NCBI GenBank assembly: GCA_036346405.1
Contig: CM070563.1
Location: 24,285,022 to 24,349,021 of the forward strand
Reading direction: 5' to 3'
Source of the DNA: Phyllostachys edulis
Taxonomy: Eukaryota > Streptophyta > Magnoliopsida > Poales > Poaceae
Length of the DNA stretch: 64,000 bases
Part shown: in pieces, positions 43,476 to 55,480 of the stretch
How the letters are laid out: each line of letters opens with the position of its first letter
Numbering within the stretch: position 1 is the stretch's first letter
Made by a program: the position numbers and the translations under genes
The notes under the pieces: model-generated
What the model was told of the DNA's origin: nothing
Databases searched by the model: none
The model's input: the letters and a program-made list of their open reading frames with translations, nothing else

Positions 43476-45391
43476 TGCCTCGGGTGCACCTCCACCGCAA
43501 CACAACGCCATCACCCGTAGCCCTCCTCCTCCTTCTAGCTCGCATGAATTTTGAAGTTTTGCTCGGCGGTCGAACTTCATTTTTTCTTCAATTCGGCGCC
43601 ACCGTCCTGTTCGCCTCCTTCGTCTACACCAAGAAGACCACCTCGACGTCATGGCCGTAGAGCCCTTCCACTTCACCGGAGGAGCGGGAACGACTACTTC
43701 GACGACGACCGTACTACCTCGCCGCCAAACCTCTTGTTGTCAAGCTTCGGTCCACGCCGCCGCTAAGAGGGTAAGCATCGAGTTCGCGAACCTCCCCTCT
43801 CTCGTTTACGCCCACCCGCACCTCTCGCCGTGGCGCGTAGCGCCGGCGAGGGTGGCCGCTGGAGCCTCGTCGGACTCAGCCTACGTGGCCTGGCCACCTC
43901 GGCGCCACTCGGACGCCACATCAGCCCCAAAGCCTACGTGGTTGCCCACGTGGCGCCACGTCACATGCACACCGCCAAACCTTTCGGGCCAAAGGCTCCG
44001 TGGACTTAGTCCATGTGAGCCGTGTCTATGACACGTAGGGCCCGCATGTCAGGGAATTATTTTTAATTCCTTTAATCCCGAAAATCTCGTAGTCGACTTG
44101 ACTATGCAATAAACGGATTTTCCTTTAGAAAAATAAATCGGAAATTCATTTAAATTTGATTTAGGGTTTAAATTTGTAAAATTCATAACTTTTGCATCCA
44201 ATCTCCAAATTGGGTGTTTCAAATTTCTAAATTCATGTAAAATCATTATCTAGCTAACTAAACCAAAATTATTTCATTTGAAGCTATTTTGAATCTGTAT
44301 TTAAATTTAGAAATTCTTTTAAATATCAAATTTAGACTAAAACTTGTAAAATTCATATCTTTTGAACCTCAACTTCAAATTGAGTGATTCAAATTGCTAA
44401 AATCTTAGAAAATTATTATCTAGCTAAATAAAATAAAATTATTTCATTTGGAGTTAGTTTGATTTGTCTTTTCGGATTTATTTGAATTTCATTTGAATTT
44501 GTCGATTTTCACAGATAGACTTTGACGATTAGGAGAGGTAGATCCTTCAGAGGAGTTAGAGTTTCAGGACTTCAACGAAGGCAAGTTATACCCTTGACCA
44601 TATTGCCCCCAGTATTTTAAAGTTATTTAATTCAGTTTTTAAATTATTATTGCATGCATATTTTTTTTAGTCAATTATTTTAATGCCCTGTTTTAAGGCT
44701 TAGTTATTCCAATTGTTATTGTATGGCCAATCTTGAATATTGAAATGTCATTCCCTTGTCACCATAGATAAATTGGTTTGGAAATTATTCATGCTTAGCA
44801 AATGCTTAGACCATGATTTTGATTTTGGGAGGATTTAGCCAAATCATTACAAAATTGGTGTAAACTTAAAACTATGGTATTGTTTTACCATAGAGAATTT
44901 GTAAAGGTGGTTTCTACTAAAATAAAATTAAAACGGTTTGGACTTGCGCGAAACGGATGAATGGTGGGTGCAGGTTTATGCACGGGTTTAATCTAGTTAA
45001 GATTAAAACCCAGGGTTTGATTTTGAAAGACGCCCAAGTCGATTAAGGACCGGTCTTTGAGCGTATTTTGCTACGCCTTACCGTACCACCACATGTCTTG
45101 TATGGGCAAGGCCTGGCTTATTAATTTGGGATACCTCATAGATATTTGTGCCGTGTTGTATGTGTGGGTGTCGGTTAGACTATAGTCCCACCTGGCGCAA
45201 GAGGGGGCTCCCGGAGGACGGTCAGTCCAATGGAAGCGAAACCTTAGCGGGCATGAGTACTTTGAGGTAGAACATTGTAACGGCCTTGTGATAATTGCTT
45301 TGTCACACGCCTTAGGAAGCGTGGGTTGGCCGACACAAAAAGCATATTATCTCTTGTGGGTAAAGCTGTACAAACTCTGCAGAGTAGAAAA

Positions 45392-45424
45392 CTATTCGAA
45401 TAGCGCGTCATGATCATGGACATG
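45392..45424 (+). other. Palindromic LTR block (D 5' LTR)
   Basis: CTATTCGAATAG followed by a shortened CG-rich part and ATCATGGACATGC. CTCTGCAGAG lies 8 bp upstream. Confidence 0.6.
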
Positions 45425-46061
45425 CTAGCAAAGCCACTCCGAGTTAGACTTGTTTTTGGTTTCACAATGATTTCAACAAATATTTTCAGGATGGTTAGTC
45501 CTGGGGGAAAATTGGGCGGTTAGCCATTGTGATAGGAGGGTATCCTTCACCATTCAAATATGGAGGTTATCCACACTATAAAACTGTTATTTAAAATCTG
45601 ATTTTAGGTATAGTATAAAATGGCCTTGGAAATTAATATGATTATTTAAATTGAAAATTTGCTTTGTGCAAATAAACCCCGCCACTACCCCTTGTTTACC
45701 CTATGCATGCATCTTATCTCATTATTTGTGGGTGTAACTTGCAAACACAAGTGGTAGTGCTTACTCTTCTTTGAATAATCTTTATTTAGAGAAGACCTCT
45801 ATCAAGACGGTGAGGACATCGATGCTTAGGCCACGCTTCCCAGACGATTGCTGTGGCTAATCGTTGGGTCTACTCTCGCTATTTTATTTCATTGTGTTTT
45901 ACCTTATTTGGCCTCGTGCTCGTTTGTAATAAACTTTGAATAATTATTAATAAAGTCGTGATATGTTTTGATTATCACATTGCTTAACTGTGTACACTAG
46001 AAATCCGGACTAGTGTATGAACACGAGAATTTGGGATCCTTCGCTCCGGATTCGACAAAAG

Positions 46062-46072
46062 TGGTATCGAGC
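46062..46072 (+). other. Primer binding site of element D (one base missing)
   Basis: TGGTATCGAGC, four bases after the LTR. Element B has TGGTATCAGAGCC at the matching place, so one A is absent here. If real this would weaken priming by initiator tRNA-Met; it may be a sequencing error. Confidence 0.8.
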
Positions 46073-46213
46073 TATATCGATCGTGAGGTCGTGGCCTTAG
46101 AAAATGCCTTAAGGACTTATTTTCAAAAACTAAAACTATTTTGGGTCTATCCAAGAGTCTTCTCGACCTTTCTCTTTAAAACAATTACTAACTCATCTCC
46201 TTCTCTAAAATTG

Positions 46214-46730
46214 TAGATGGCCGAAAAACCAACTCGGATCTCCCACTAATCTTCGCAGACATTGGGCTACACTTCTCGGAAGATGATGCAACACCGGACT
46301 ACAACGAAAGACCAACCTATCAAGGGTACCAAGATAAAGTGGGAAGCCAATATCATTTGGAGAGTTGAAGTGATCCTCACGCCAACCATAACCCAAACAC
46401 GGATTTCCACATCATCGACGCCCAATAAGACGTGGTACCTTCGCCAAGGCATTCAAGACGCAGCCGGAGAAGCCACAAGACGCCTTCGCTACACCTACAA
46501 CAATCGATTCCATGGTTCAATTTCACTACCATCCAATGCACGTTCCGACCAGTCGATAAAGACCTTCGCTTGGTAGAAGACGAGGACTCTCTGAGCTTAC
46601 ATCGGTGAACTGTGCAAGGCAATGGACTATGCTTATGGAAACGCTCTAGATGACTGCGTGTACACTCAAGACACACGCAAGATGCGTAAGAAAGGTCAAG
46701 GTCAGGAAGAAGAAGGCGGCTAGCTACAAA
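46214..46730 (+). pseudogene. Leader ORF upstream of gag (element D)
   Basis: Begins MAEKPTRISH, then is scrambled by stops and shifts. Pieces match the leader ORF of element B: LQDAA/IQDAAGEATRRLRYTYNN near 46450 and KAMDYAYGNALDDCVYT near 46620. So a leader ORF of about 150-200 residues was shared by this family. Its position fits the orf0 reported, as I recall, in rice RIRE3/RIRE8; function unknown. Confidence 0.6.
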
Positions 46731-46992
46731 GGCGGCGTAGGGCGCTCTAGTGAGCCGATTATACCCCGAGCACCCCTTAGTTGGTTCCCATATTGTAAAC
46801 GTTAGACGCAAGTTATGAGCTATCGTTACCCTTGGATAGCCATAATCAAAGAATAAGATAAAATAATAAAAGGACTATTTTGGAAAAATTTTGGCTCTTT
46901 GTCTTGTGATTGTTCTTGGGCTATTTAGATTTATCCCCTTTAGAGTTTTCTTTCTATCTCTCTCTTCTAAAACCCTTAGAAACATCTAGCAG
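46731..46992 (+). other. Spacer between leader ORF and gag (element D)
   Basis: AT-rich untranslated sequence with no recognised motif, ending just before the gag ATG at 46993. Confidence 0.5.
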
Positions 46993-48000
46993 ATGGTGAC
47001 CACCCGTACCGGCAGCGGCAGTGCTCAAGGCCGTGGAAACGAGAACGCGGATTTTCAGGAAAATCCCATCCAGCAGCCACCACCTCCACCAACTGAAGAA
47101 CCTAGCTGGCGTCAATTAATGGCACACCAGATGCATATGATGAGTTTGCTGGCCCAGTCGCTTAGCAAAGATGCAAAGACATGCAAACCGCAACTCACAC
47201 TCCACCTCCACCTCCACCTCCGCAGAGGCCCGCGATGTCGGAGTTCATGAGGATGCGTCCTCCGACGTTTTCAAAGACCTTGAACCTATGGACGCCGACG
47301 ATTGGCTCCGTGCCATAGGAAGAAACCGGATATCACTCGGTGCTCGGATCGTGAAAGGGTACTTTTGCCGCCATCAACTCGGTGGTCCCGCTTGAGTGGT
47401 GGGACAATCTCTGATCACCCATGCCAACGCTCAAGCTATTACTTGGGAAGAGTTTGTGCGAAGCTTTCATTCATGCTCATATTCCGCAGGATGATGGCAT
47501 GAAAAAGAAGGAATTGGCGCGCCGCTAAGGCAACCGCCGGTGAGCGAGTACTTGCATAAGTTCAACTAACTTGCTCACTACGCCCACATGACGAGCTAAG
47601 GATGAAGACAGCAGAAAAGTTCATGGAAGGATCAATGATGAGATATCTGTCCGGTGATTTCCCAGATTTCACCGATTTCCAACAATTGGTGGACAAGGCA
47701 ATTCGCCAGAAGCCAAACATACAGAGATGGAGAACCGCAGCGAAGGATGGTGCGCAAAAGTTTAATGCCGAGGACAACCCAAACCTCGCCTCGCTCAACC
47801 CCAACCACCGCAAAGATGGAAGATTCCAATCCTCTACGCCCGTAACCACACCTCGCGCGGCGCCCAACACTTCCGGTTTCGCAACAACTCAAGCTGGAGG
47901 CCGCCCAGAGAAAAACCGGCTTCATCTGCGGAAGAAGATAACTGTTTCATCAGAACGAGACGGGACATTATGCCAATAGATGTCCAAAGAAGCAGCAGGG
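46993..48000 (+). pseudogene. Gag of element D
   Basis: Starts MVTTRTGSGSAQGRGNENAD and has a proline run and SWRQLMAHQMHMMSLLAQSL. The capsid region appears in shifting frames: LEPMDADDWLRAIGR (47270-47330), then MKTAEKFMEGSMMRYLSGDF (47602). It ends near a zinc-knuckle-like CF...GHYANRCPKK at about 47945-47995, also shifted. The shifts are all small indels, mostly in GC-rich context. Confidence 0.8.
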
Positions 48001-48079
48001 CACAGCTCCAGCCAAGCCAGCACCTAGAGTTCCAACCATCGGCGGCACCAAGCCGGCAGCTCAATACACGAAGGGACGT

Positions 48080-48700
48080 GTGAACCATGTCACGGCAGAA
48101 GAGGCTCAAGCAGCACTAGATGTCGTTCTTGGTACGTTTCTTATTAATTCAGTACCAGCATCAGTCCTATTTGATTCCGGAGCATCACATTCCTTTGTTT
48201 CCAATAAATTTGTGGGAAAATATGGGTTACCTACCTCCTCTTTAGTTAACCCCATGATAGTCCACTCCCCGGGCTCAGAAATGAGAACCAGTTCTCTATG
48301 CCCAAACCTTACCCTTGAAATATCCAGAGTACCTTTTCTAGCGGACTTGATAGTCCTGCAATCTCAAGGTCTCGATGTGATTCTTGGAATAGACTGGCTA
48401 GCAAAGAATCAGGGACAGATAGACTGTGCCAATAGATCTATCACCCTTACCAATGCACAAGGAGAATCAGTAGAATTCAGACCCAAGCCTTCAACCGGAG
48501 GAAGTTCCATCCTGACCAGCTTGGAGGAAAGAAAGCTTGAAGACATACCAGTTGTGCAAGAATACCCAGATGTCTTTCCTGATGAGTTACCCGGCATGCC
48601 ACCAGATAGGGACGTAATGTTCTTAATTGACTTAGTCCTGTGGACCGCCCAATCTCAAAGCGACCCTCTGAGAATGCCGCCAATGAGCTAGCGTAATCAA
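48080..48700 (+). pseudogene. Protease of element D
   Basis: Open to 48691: VLFDSGASHSFVSNKFVGKY with the D-S-G triad intact, then VPFLADLIVLQSQGLDVILG and the linker YPDVFPDELPGMPPDRDVMF that leads into RT. A shift near 48640-48690 separates it from the RT frame. Confidence 0.85.
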
Positions 48701-49480
48701 GAAACAAATTGAAGAACTAAGAAGCAAGGGTTATATTCACCAAGTTCATCACCTTGGGAGCACCGTACTATTTGTCAAGAAGAAGGACAATAGTATGAGA
48801 ATGTGTGTGGATTATAGATCGCTCAATGAGGTGACGATCAAGAACAAGTATCCGCTACCCAGATTGATGATTTGTTCGATCAAGCGAAGGAGCAAGCATC
48901 TTCTCAAGATCGATCTACGATCCGGCTATCATCAACTAAAGATCAGGCCAGAAGATATTCCAAAGACTGCCTTCACAACCAGATATGGATTGTATGAATT
49001 TACAGTTATGTCTTTCGGTTTGACAAACGCCCGTGCTTATTTCATGAATATGATGAACAAAGTGTTCATGGAATTCTTGGATAAGTTTGTGGTTGTTTTC
49101 ATCGATGACATTCTCATTTATTCAAAGGATGAAGAAGAACACGAGAAGCATCTAAGGATGATTTTGGGAAAACTCAGGAAGCACCAGCTTTACGTCAAAT
49201 TCAGTAAGAGCAAATTCTGGCTAAAGCAAGTGGCCTTCCTTGGTCATATCGTGTCAGCAGGAGGAGTTGCTGTAGATCCAGCCAAGGTTGAAGCCGTTAT
49301 GGATTGGAAGCAACCAAAGTCCGTCACAGAAGTAAGGAGTTTCCTTGGACTAGCCGGATATTACCGCAGGTTCATTAAAGGATTCTCTAAGACTGCCAGA
49401 CCTATGACACAACTTCTGAAGAAGGAAAAGAAGTTTGAATGGACAGATGCTTGTGAGAAGAGCTTCCAAGAACTGAAGAA
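48701..49480 (+). pseudogene. Reverse transcriptase of element D
   Basis: 48795-49706 reads MRMCVDYRSLNEVTIKNKYP, DLRSGYHQLKIRPEDIPKTA, VVVFIDDILIYSKDEEEHEK and FLGLAGYYRRFIKGFSKTA. The catalytic FIDD is intact. A small scramble in PRLMICSIKRRSKHLLKIDL (E reads PRIDDLFDQLKGASIFSKID) shows two compensating shifts near 48870-48900. Confidence 0.85.
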
Positions 49481-49970
49481 GAGGTTAGTCTCGCACCAAG
49501 ATCTTGGTTTTGCGGATATCCATAAAGACTTTGAAATCTTCTGCGACGCGTCCCGACAAGGTCTTGATGTGTCTCGATGCAGAAGGCAAAGTCGTGGCTT
49601 ATGCATCCCGCCGATTGAGGCCACACGAGGAAATTACCCAACTCATGATCTCGAGTTAGCGAGAATTGTGCATGCTCAAGATCTGGCGGCGTTACCTCAT
49701 TGGTAACCGCTGCGAGATTTTCACGGATCATAAGAGTCTCGAAATATATCTTCACCCAAATGTAACTCAACCTCCGAGAAAGAAGATGGTTAGAGTTGAT
49801 AAAGGATTACGACCTTGGAATCCATTATCATCGGCAAAGTTTAACGTGGTTGCAGATGCCTTAAGCGTAAAGGCGTGTTGCAACACCACTTTGGTTCGTA
49901 AAAATCAACCAGAATTGTACAAAGAGTCAAGCACCTAAACACGAGATTGTCAATCAAGGGTGTGTCAATG
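49481..49970 (+). pseudogene. RNase H of element D
   Basis: Continues from RT: FADIHKDFEIFCDASRQGLD (first catalytic Asp in CDAS), then shifted frames with the YPTHDLELA segment and 49666-49938 (RYLIGNRCEIFTDHKSLEI, NVVADALSVK). Several single-base losses break it. Confidence 0.8.
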
Positions 49971-51430
49971 CTTTGGAAGTACAACCCACTCTTCGTAACG
50001 GATCGAGAGAAAAACAAATAGAAGACGAAGACATCAAGGAGATCAAGAAGAATATGAGAAGAGGCAAAGCCCGAGATTTGTCAAGATGAACAAGGAACGG
50101 TGTGGTTTGGAGACCGCATCGTGTACCTAATCAACAGAATTAAAACAATGATTCTAAAGGAAGCTCATGAATCGCCCTACTCCATACATCTGGAAGCACG
50201 AAGATGTACCAGATCTGAAGGAAAAATATTGGTGGGTCAAGATGAAGCGTGAAATTACAGAGTTTGTAGCACGCTAGACGTTTGTCACGGAGTCAAGGCA
50301 GAGCATCAAAGACCCGCTGGTTTGTTACAACCATTACCAATTCCCGAATGGAAATGGGAAGAAATTAGTATGGACTTTATCACCGGACTTCCTAGAACCC
50401 AATCAGGGTGTGATTCCATTTGGGTGATAATTGATCGGTTAACCAAGGTAGCTCACTTTATTCCAGTCAAGACCACCTACCAAAGCAGCAAACTAGCAAA
50501 ATTGTATATAGCCAAGATTGTCTGTCTACACGGGGTACCTAAGAAAATCGTATCCGACCGAGGTTCCCAGTTCACTTCCTGGTTCTGGAAAAGCCTACAC
50601 GAAGCCTTGGGTACTAGACTCAACTTCAGCACTGCTTATCATCCACAGAATGATGGCCAGACAGAATGTGTCAACCAAATTCTGGAAGACATGCTTCGAG
50701 CCTGTGCCTTAGAGTATGGAAAAAGCTGGGACAAGAATCTGCCCTATGTAAAATTCTCATACAATAATAGCTACCAAGCCAGTCTACAGATGTCTCCATT
50801 TGAAGCTTTGTACGGCAGAAAATGCAGAACTCCGCTTCTTTGGGATGAAGTAGGAGAGCATCAACTCTTTGGACCGGAGTTGATCAAAGAAGCTGAAAAC
50901 AAGGTTAAAACGATACGGGAACGTCTGAAAGTGGCTCAATCCCGACAGAAGAGTTATGCTGATAACCGTCGGAGAGAATTAACCTTTGAAATAGGGGACT
51001 TTGTTTATCTCAGAGTTACTCCACTCAGAGGAGTAAGAAGATTTCGGACAAAGGGTAAACTTGCACCCAGATTTGTGGGACCTTACAAGGTTTTGGCCAA
51101 GAGAGGTGAAGTTGCATATAAGCTTGAACTTCCAACATCCTTGTCAGCAGTCCACGACGTCTTCCACGTCTCTCAACTTAAGAAGTGTCTCCGAGTGCCA
51201 ACAGAAGAAAGACCCCTTGAGGACATTGACCTTTAGGAAGACCTCACGTACGTAGAACAGCCAATCAAGATTCTCGATGTGGCAGAACGAATCACCAGAA
51301 GCAAAGTCATCCGCTCATGCAAGGTCCAGTGGAGCAATCATTCGGAAGAAGAAGCCACGGGAGCGAGAAGAAGTTTTGAAGGCCGAGTATCCCCACCTTT
51401 TTGTCGACCAAGTCTCAATCTCGGGACGAG
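49971..51430 (+). pseudogene. Integrase and chromodomain of element D
   Basis: The zinc domain is scrambled at 50150-50320. From 50322 a 304-aa frame is open: WKWEEISMDFITGLPRTQSG, VIIDRLTKVAHF (D), VSDRGSQFTSWFWKSL (D), DGQTECVNQILEDML, then GPYKVLAKRGEVAYKLEL and SQLKKCLRVPTEE. At the third catalytic place E is present (GQTEC). After TAG at 51235 the chromodomain follows (YVEQPIKILDVAERITRSK, VQWSNHSEEEAT) with a late shift. Confidence 0.85.
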
Positions 51431-51436
51431 ATTCCC

Positions 51437-51453
51437 TTTAAGGGGGGTAGGTT
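51437..51453 (+). other. Polypurine tract of element D
   Basis: TTTAAGGGGGGTAGGTT directly before the TGTAACAGCCC of the 3' LTR. Confidence 0.9.
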
Positions 51454-53746
51454 TGTAACAGCCCAAATTTATCAAAATTCAGAGAAAATTAAAACCTATT
51501 TATTTTTGTGGATTTTCTGAAATCTTAAAAGCTTTTCCTTAAATATTTTAAAACTAAAACCAAATTTATTTGCAAAAACTATTACCAAGCTTAAGTTGGA
51601 ATTATTTTATTTAAATCCAAAATGCCTTTGAGAATTTCTATGAATTTGCTCATAATTTTTGGATTTATTTTGCTATTTTCTAAAAAACCAATCGAATTAT
51701 CTGAATTAAATTAAATGGAAAATCAATAGAAATTCAACAAACAGTAGATGGGCTGAATTTGGCTCAGCCCAAAACCCTCAGCACACAAGACGCCCATGCG
51801 CCCGCTTCTCCCGCGATCTCCTCCCCTCGTTTCAACAAATCCGATCTAAACCGACTACCACAAACACCCATACCCTTTCAACTCAACAAGATACCACCTC
51901 GTTATATCGCCACCGTTGATTACGATCCAGCGGCCGTCGCTGCTACATCTCAGCCGTTCGTTCAAAATCGGACACGCCCGCGTCGTCTCCTTCCTTTCCT
52001 TCTTCCTCCTCGCCTCTTTCCTTTCTCGCCCGCAGCCGCCATTAACACGGAGTTGAAAACCTTCCTTGCGCGCTCGAATCCGGCCGCATCTCCATGATTG
52101 TCTCGCGCAATAAATTCCCTGATCCCCTCCGCCCCCGACACGGCCCTCTCTTTCCTTTCCCTCGCCGCGAATCCCCGGAATTGCTCCGCCGTGCCGCATG
52201 GACCTTCTTGGGCGGTACGGTGATTCAACCTCGCCCGCGCCCTATAAATAGGTGCCTCGGGTGCGCCTCCTCCACCGCAACACAACGCCATCACCCGTAG
52301 CCCTCCTCCTCCCTTCTAGCTCGTGAATTTTGAAGTTTTGCTCGGGCGGCCGAACTTCATTTTTCTTCAATTCCGGTGCCACCGTCCCTGTTCCGCCTCC
52401 TTCGTCTACACCGGCAGCACCACCTCGACGTCGTGAAGCCGTAGAGCCCTTCCACTTCACCGGAGGAGCACGGGAATGACTACTTCGACGACGACCGTAC
52501 TACCTCGCCGCCAAACCTCGCCGCCGTCAAGCTTCCGGTCACGCGCCGCCGCTAAGAGGGTAAGCATCGAGTTCGCGAACCTCCCCTCTCTCGTTTACGC
52601 CCACCCGCACCTCTCGCCGTGGCGCGTAGCGCCGGCGAGGGTCACGGCTCTCGCGGACTCGACCACGTGGCTCGGCCACCTCGGCGCCACTCGGACGCCA
52701 CATCAGCCCCAAAGCCTATGTGGTTGCCCACGTGGCGCCACGTCACACGCACACCGCCACACCCTTCGGGCCAAAGGCTCCGTGGACTTAGTCCATGTGA
52801 GCCGTGTCTATGACACGTAGGGCCCGCATGTCAGGGAATTATTTTTAATTCCTTTAATCCCGAAAATCTCAGGGCTGACGCTAGCTTGCGCAATAAACGG
52901 ATTTTCCTTTAGAAAAATAAATCGGGAAATTCATTTAAATTTCAGATTTAGGGTTTAAATTTGTAAAATTCATAACTTTTGCATCCAATCTCCAAATTGG
53001 GTGTTTCAAATTTCTAAATTCATGTAAAATCATTATCTAGCTAACTAAACCAAAATTATTTAATTTGAAGCTATTTTGAATCTTTATTTAAATTTAGAAA
53101 TTCTTTTAAATATCAAATTTAGACTAAAACTTGTAAAATTCATATCTTTTGAACCTCAACTTCAAATTGAGTGATTCAAATTGCTAAAATCTTAGAAAAT
53201 TATTATCTAGCTAAATAAAATAAAATTATTTCATTTGGAGTTAGTTTGATTTGTCTTTTTGGATTTATTTGAATTTCATTTGAATTTGTCGTACTTTCGT
53301 GTATAGACTTTGCCGATTCCGGAGAGGTAGATCCTTCAGAGGAGTTAGAGTTTCAGGACTCCAACGAAGGCAAGTTATACCCTTGACCATATTGCCCCCA
53401 GTATTTTAAAGTTATTTAATTCAGTTTTTAAATTATTATTGCATGCATATTTTTTTTAGTCAATTATTTTAATGCCCTGTTTTAAGGCTTAGTTATTCCA
53501 ATTGTTATTGTATGGCCAATCTTGAATATTGAAATGTCATTCCCTTGTCACCATAGATAAATTGGTTTGGAAATTATTCATGCTTAGCAAATGCTTAGAC
53601 CATGATTTTGATTTTGGGAGGATTTAGCCAAATCATTACAAAATTGGTGTAAACTTAAAACTATGGTATTGTTTTACGATAGAGAATTTGTAAAGGTGGT
53701 TTCTACTAAAATAAAATTAAAATGGTTTGGACTTGGGCGAAGCGGA
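51454..53746 (+). repeat. 3' LTR of element D, part 1
   Basis: Matches 42684-44967. TATA at 52242-52252; donor-like GAGG|GTAAGC at 52559/52560; exon 2 at 53307-53369 intact; GC donor at 53369/53370. Element B interrupts it at 53746; it resumes at 61432. Confidence 0.95.
53307..53369 (+). other. Putative LTR exon 2 (D 3' LTR)
   Basis: 63 nt after TTTCGTGTATAG: frame DFADSGEVDPSEELEFQDS, NE, split Gly; donor AAG|GCAAGT. Joins in frame to 62271-62311. Putative intron 2 is 1,216 nt after removing B. Confidence 0.5.
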
Positions 53747-53930
53747 TGTTGAACCCGGGAGCGAAGGATCCCGAATTCTCTGTGTTCATACATTAGTCCA
53801 GGATAGCTAATGTACACAGTCAAACAAAAGTGATAATCAAAACATATCACGCATTTTATTAATATTTATTCAGAGTTTATTACAAAGGGCCTGAGGCCAA
53901 ATAAAGTAAAACACAGTGGAAGTAGGGCGA
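53747..53930 (-). repeat. Remnant of the 3' LTR of element B
   Basis: Same terminus as the 5' LTR (TGTTGAACCCGGG on the plus strand), matching 58150-58330. At about 53925-53935 it passes directly into integrase zinc-domain sequence, so about 3.1 kb of LTR plus the integrase core, chromodomain and PPT are deleted. Confidence 0.85.
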
Positions 53931-54730
53931 AATACAACGGGCAACAAATTCAGCGATTTCTCGCTTCATGCTGACCCACCAATACTTCTCCTTCAGATCT
54001 TGGTACATTTTGGTACTTCCGGGATGAATGGAGTAGGGTGATTCATGTGCTTCTTTCAGAATTGACTGTTTTAATTCCTGCTGATTAGGCACACATATGC
54101 GATTTCCAAACCACTTTGTTCCTTGCTCATCTTGAGAGAACTCGGGCTTTGCCTCTTCTCATATTCTTTTGATTTCTTTGATGTCTTCGCCTTCTAACCT
54201 GCTTTTCTCTAATCGACTCAAGAGTGGGTTGAACTTCCAAAGCATTGATACATCCTTGTTTAATAATCTCCAGATTTAGATGCTTCAGTTCTTCATATAA
54301 TTCTGGCTGATTCTTCTGAACCAGGATGGTATTGCAATACGCCTTTCTACTCAGGGCATCTGCAACTACATTTGCTTTACCCGGATGATAATGAATTCCA
54401 AGGTCGTAATCTTTTATCAGCTCTAGCCATCTTCGTTGTGCGTGGTTGAGTTTCGATCGAGTAAAATGTATTTCAGACTCTTATGATCCGTGAAAATCTC
54501 ACAATGTTACCAATGAGATAATGCCGCCAGATTTTCAGAGCATGCACAATTGCTGCTAACTCGAGATCATGAGTCGGATAATTTCCTTCGTGTGGTCTTA
54601 ACTGACGAGATGCATAAGCCACTACTTTACCTTCTTGCATAAGTACACATCCAAGTCCTTGACGGGATGCATCGCAGAAGATTTCAAAGTCCTTATGAAT
54701 ATCAGCGAAGATTAACACCGTGTGCATACA
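53931..54730 (-). pseudogene. RNase H and integrase zinc domain of element B
   Basis: 54473-54727 reads FADIHKDFEIFCDASRQGLG, VVAYASRQLRPHEGNYPTHD and ALKIWRHYLIGN (RNase H). 53880-54092 reads NQQELKQSILKEAHESPYSI and EKYWWVSMKREIAEFVARC (integrase zinc domain start). The segments between are shifted. The integrase core is absent, so B could not integrate by itself. Confidence 0.8.
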
Positions 54731-55480
54731 CTAATCTCTTCTTGAGTTCTTGGAAACTCTTTTCACGAGCCTCTCATCCATTCAAACTTTTTCTCCTTTT
54801 TCGAAGTTGAGTCATGGGTCTTGCTATCTTGGAGAACCCTTCAATAAATCATGTAATACCCGCTAATCCAAGGAAACTTCTCACCTCGAGACAGACTTGG
54901 GTTGTTTCCAATCCATTACGGCTTCAACTTTGATCGATCTATCGCAACTCCTCCTGCCGACACAATATGTCCAAGGAATGCCATTTGACTTAGCCAAAAT
55001 TCGTGACTTGCTAAATTTGGCATAAAGTCGATTCTCTCCGAAGTTTTCCCAAAATTATTCTCGAGATGATCCTCATGTTCTTCTTCATTCTTTGAATAAA
55101 TGAGAATGTCATCGATGAACACAACCACAAACTTATCCAGAATTCCATGAACACTTTGTTCATCATATTCATGAAATAAGTAGGGCGTTTGTCAAACCGA
55201 ACGACATCACTGTGAATTCATCTGATCCATATCTGGTTGTGAATGCGGTCTTGGGATATCTTCGGTGCGATCTTGATTGGTGATAGCAGATCTCAAGTCA
55301 ATCTTGAAAATACACTTGCTCCCTTTAATTGATCAAACAGATCATCGATCCTAGGTAGCGGTACTTATTCTTGATTGTCACTTCATTAAGTGATCTGTAA
55401 TCCACACACATTCTCATACTATTGTCTTTTTCTTGACAATAATACCGGCGCTCCCCAAGGTGATGAGCTTGGCAGATATA
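54731..55480 (-). pseudogene. Reverse transcriptase of element B
   Basis: VVFIDDILIYSKNEEEHEDH is visible at 54916-55128 with FIDD intact, with FLGHIVSAGGVAID after it. Other RT blocks recognised in E lie here in several frames because of many small indels. Confidence 0.75.

Larger units (their letters stand above)
42684..46057 (+). repeat. 5' LTR of element D
   Basis: 3,374 bp, TGTAACAGCCC to GGATTCGACA. TATA box CTATAAATAGG at 43465-43475; MSA-like CCACCGTTGGA at 43139-43149; donor-like AGAGG|GTAAGC at 43770/43771; exon 2 at 44519-44580 (one base short); palindromic block at 45392-45424; exon 3 homologue at 45790-45829 with one missing base. Confidence 0.95.
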
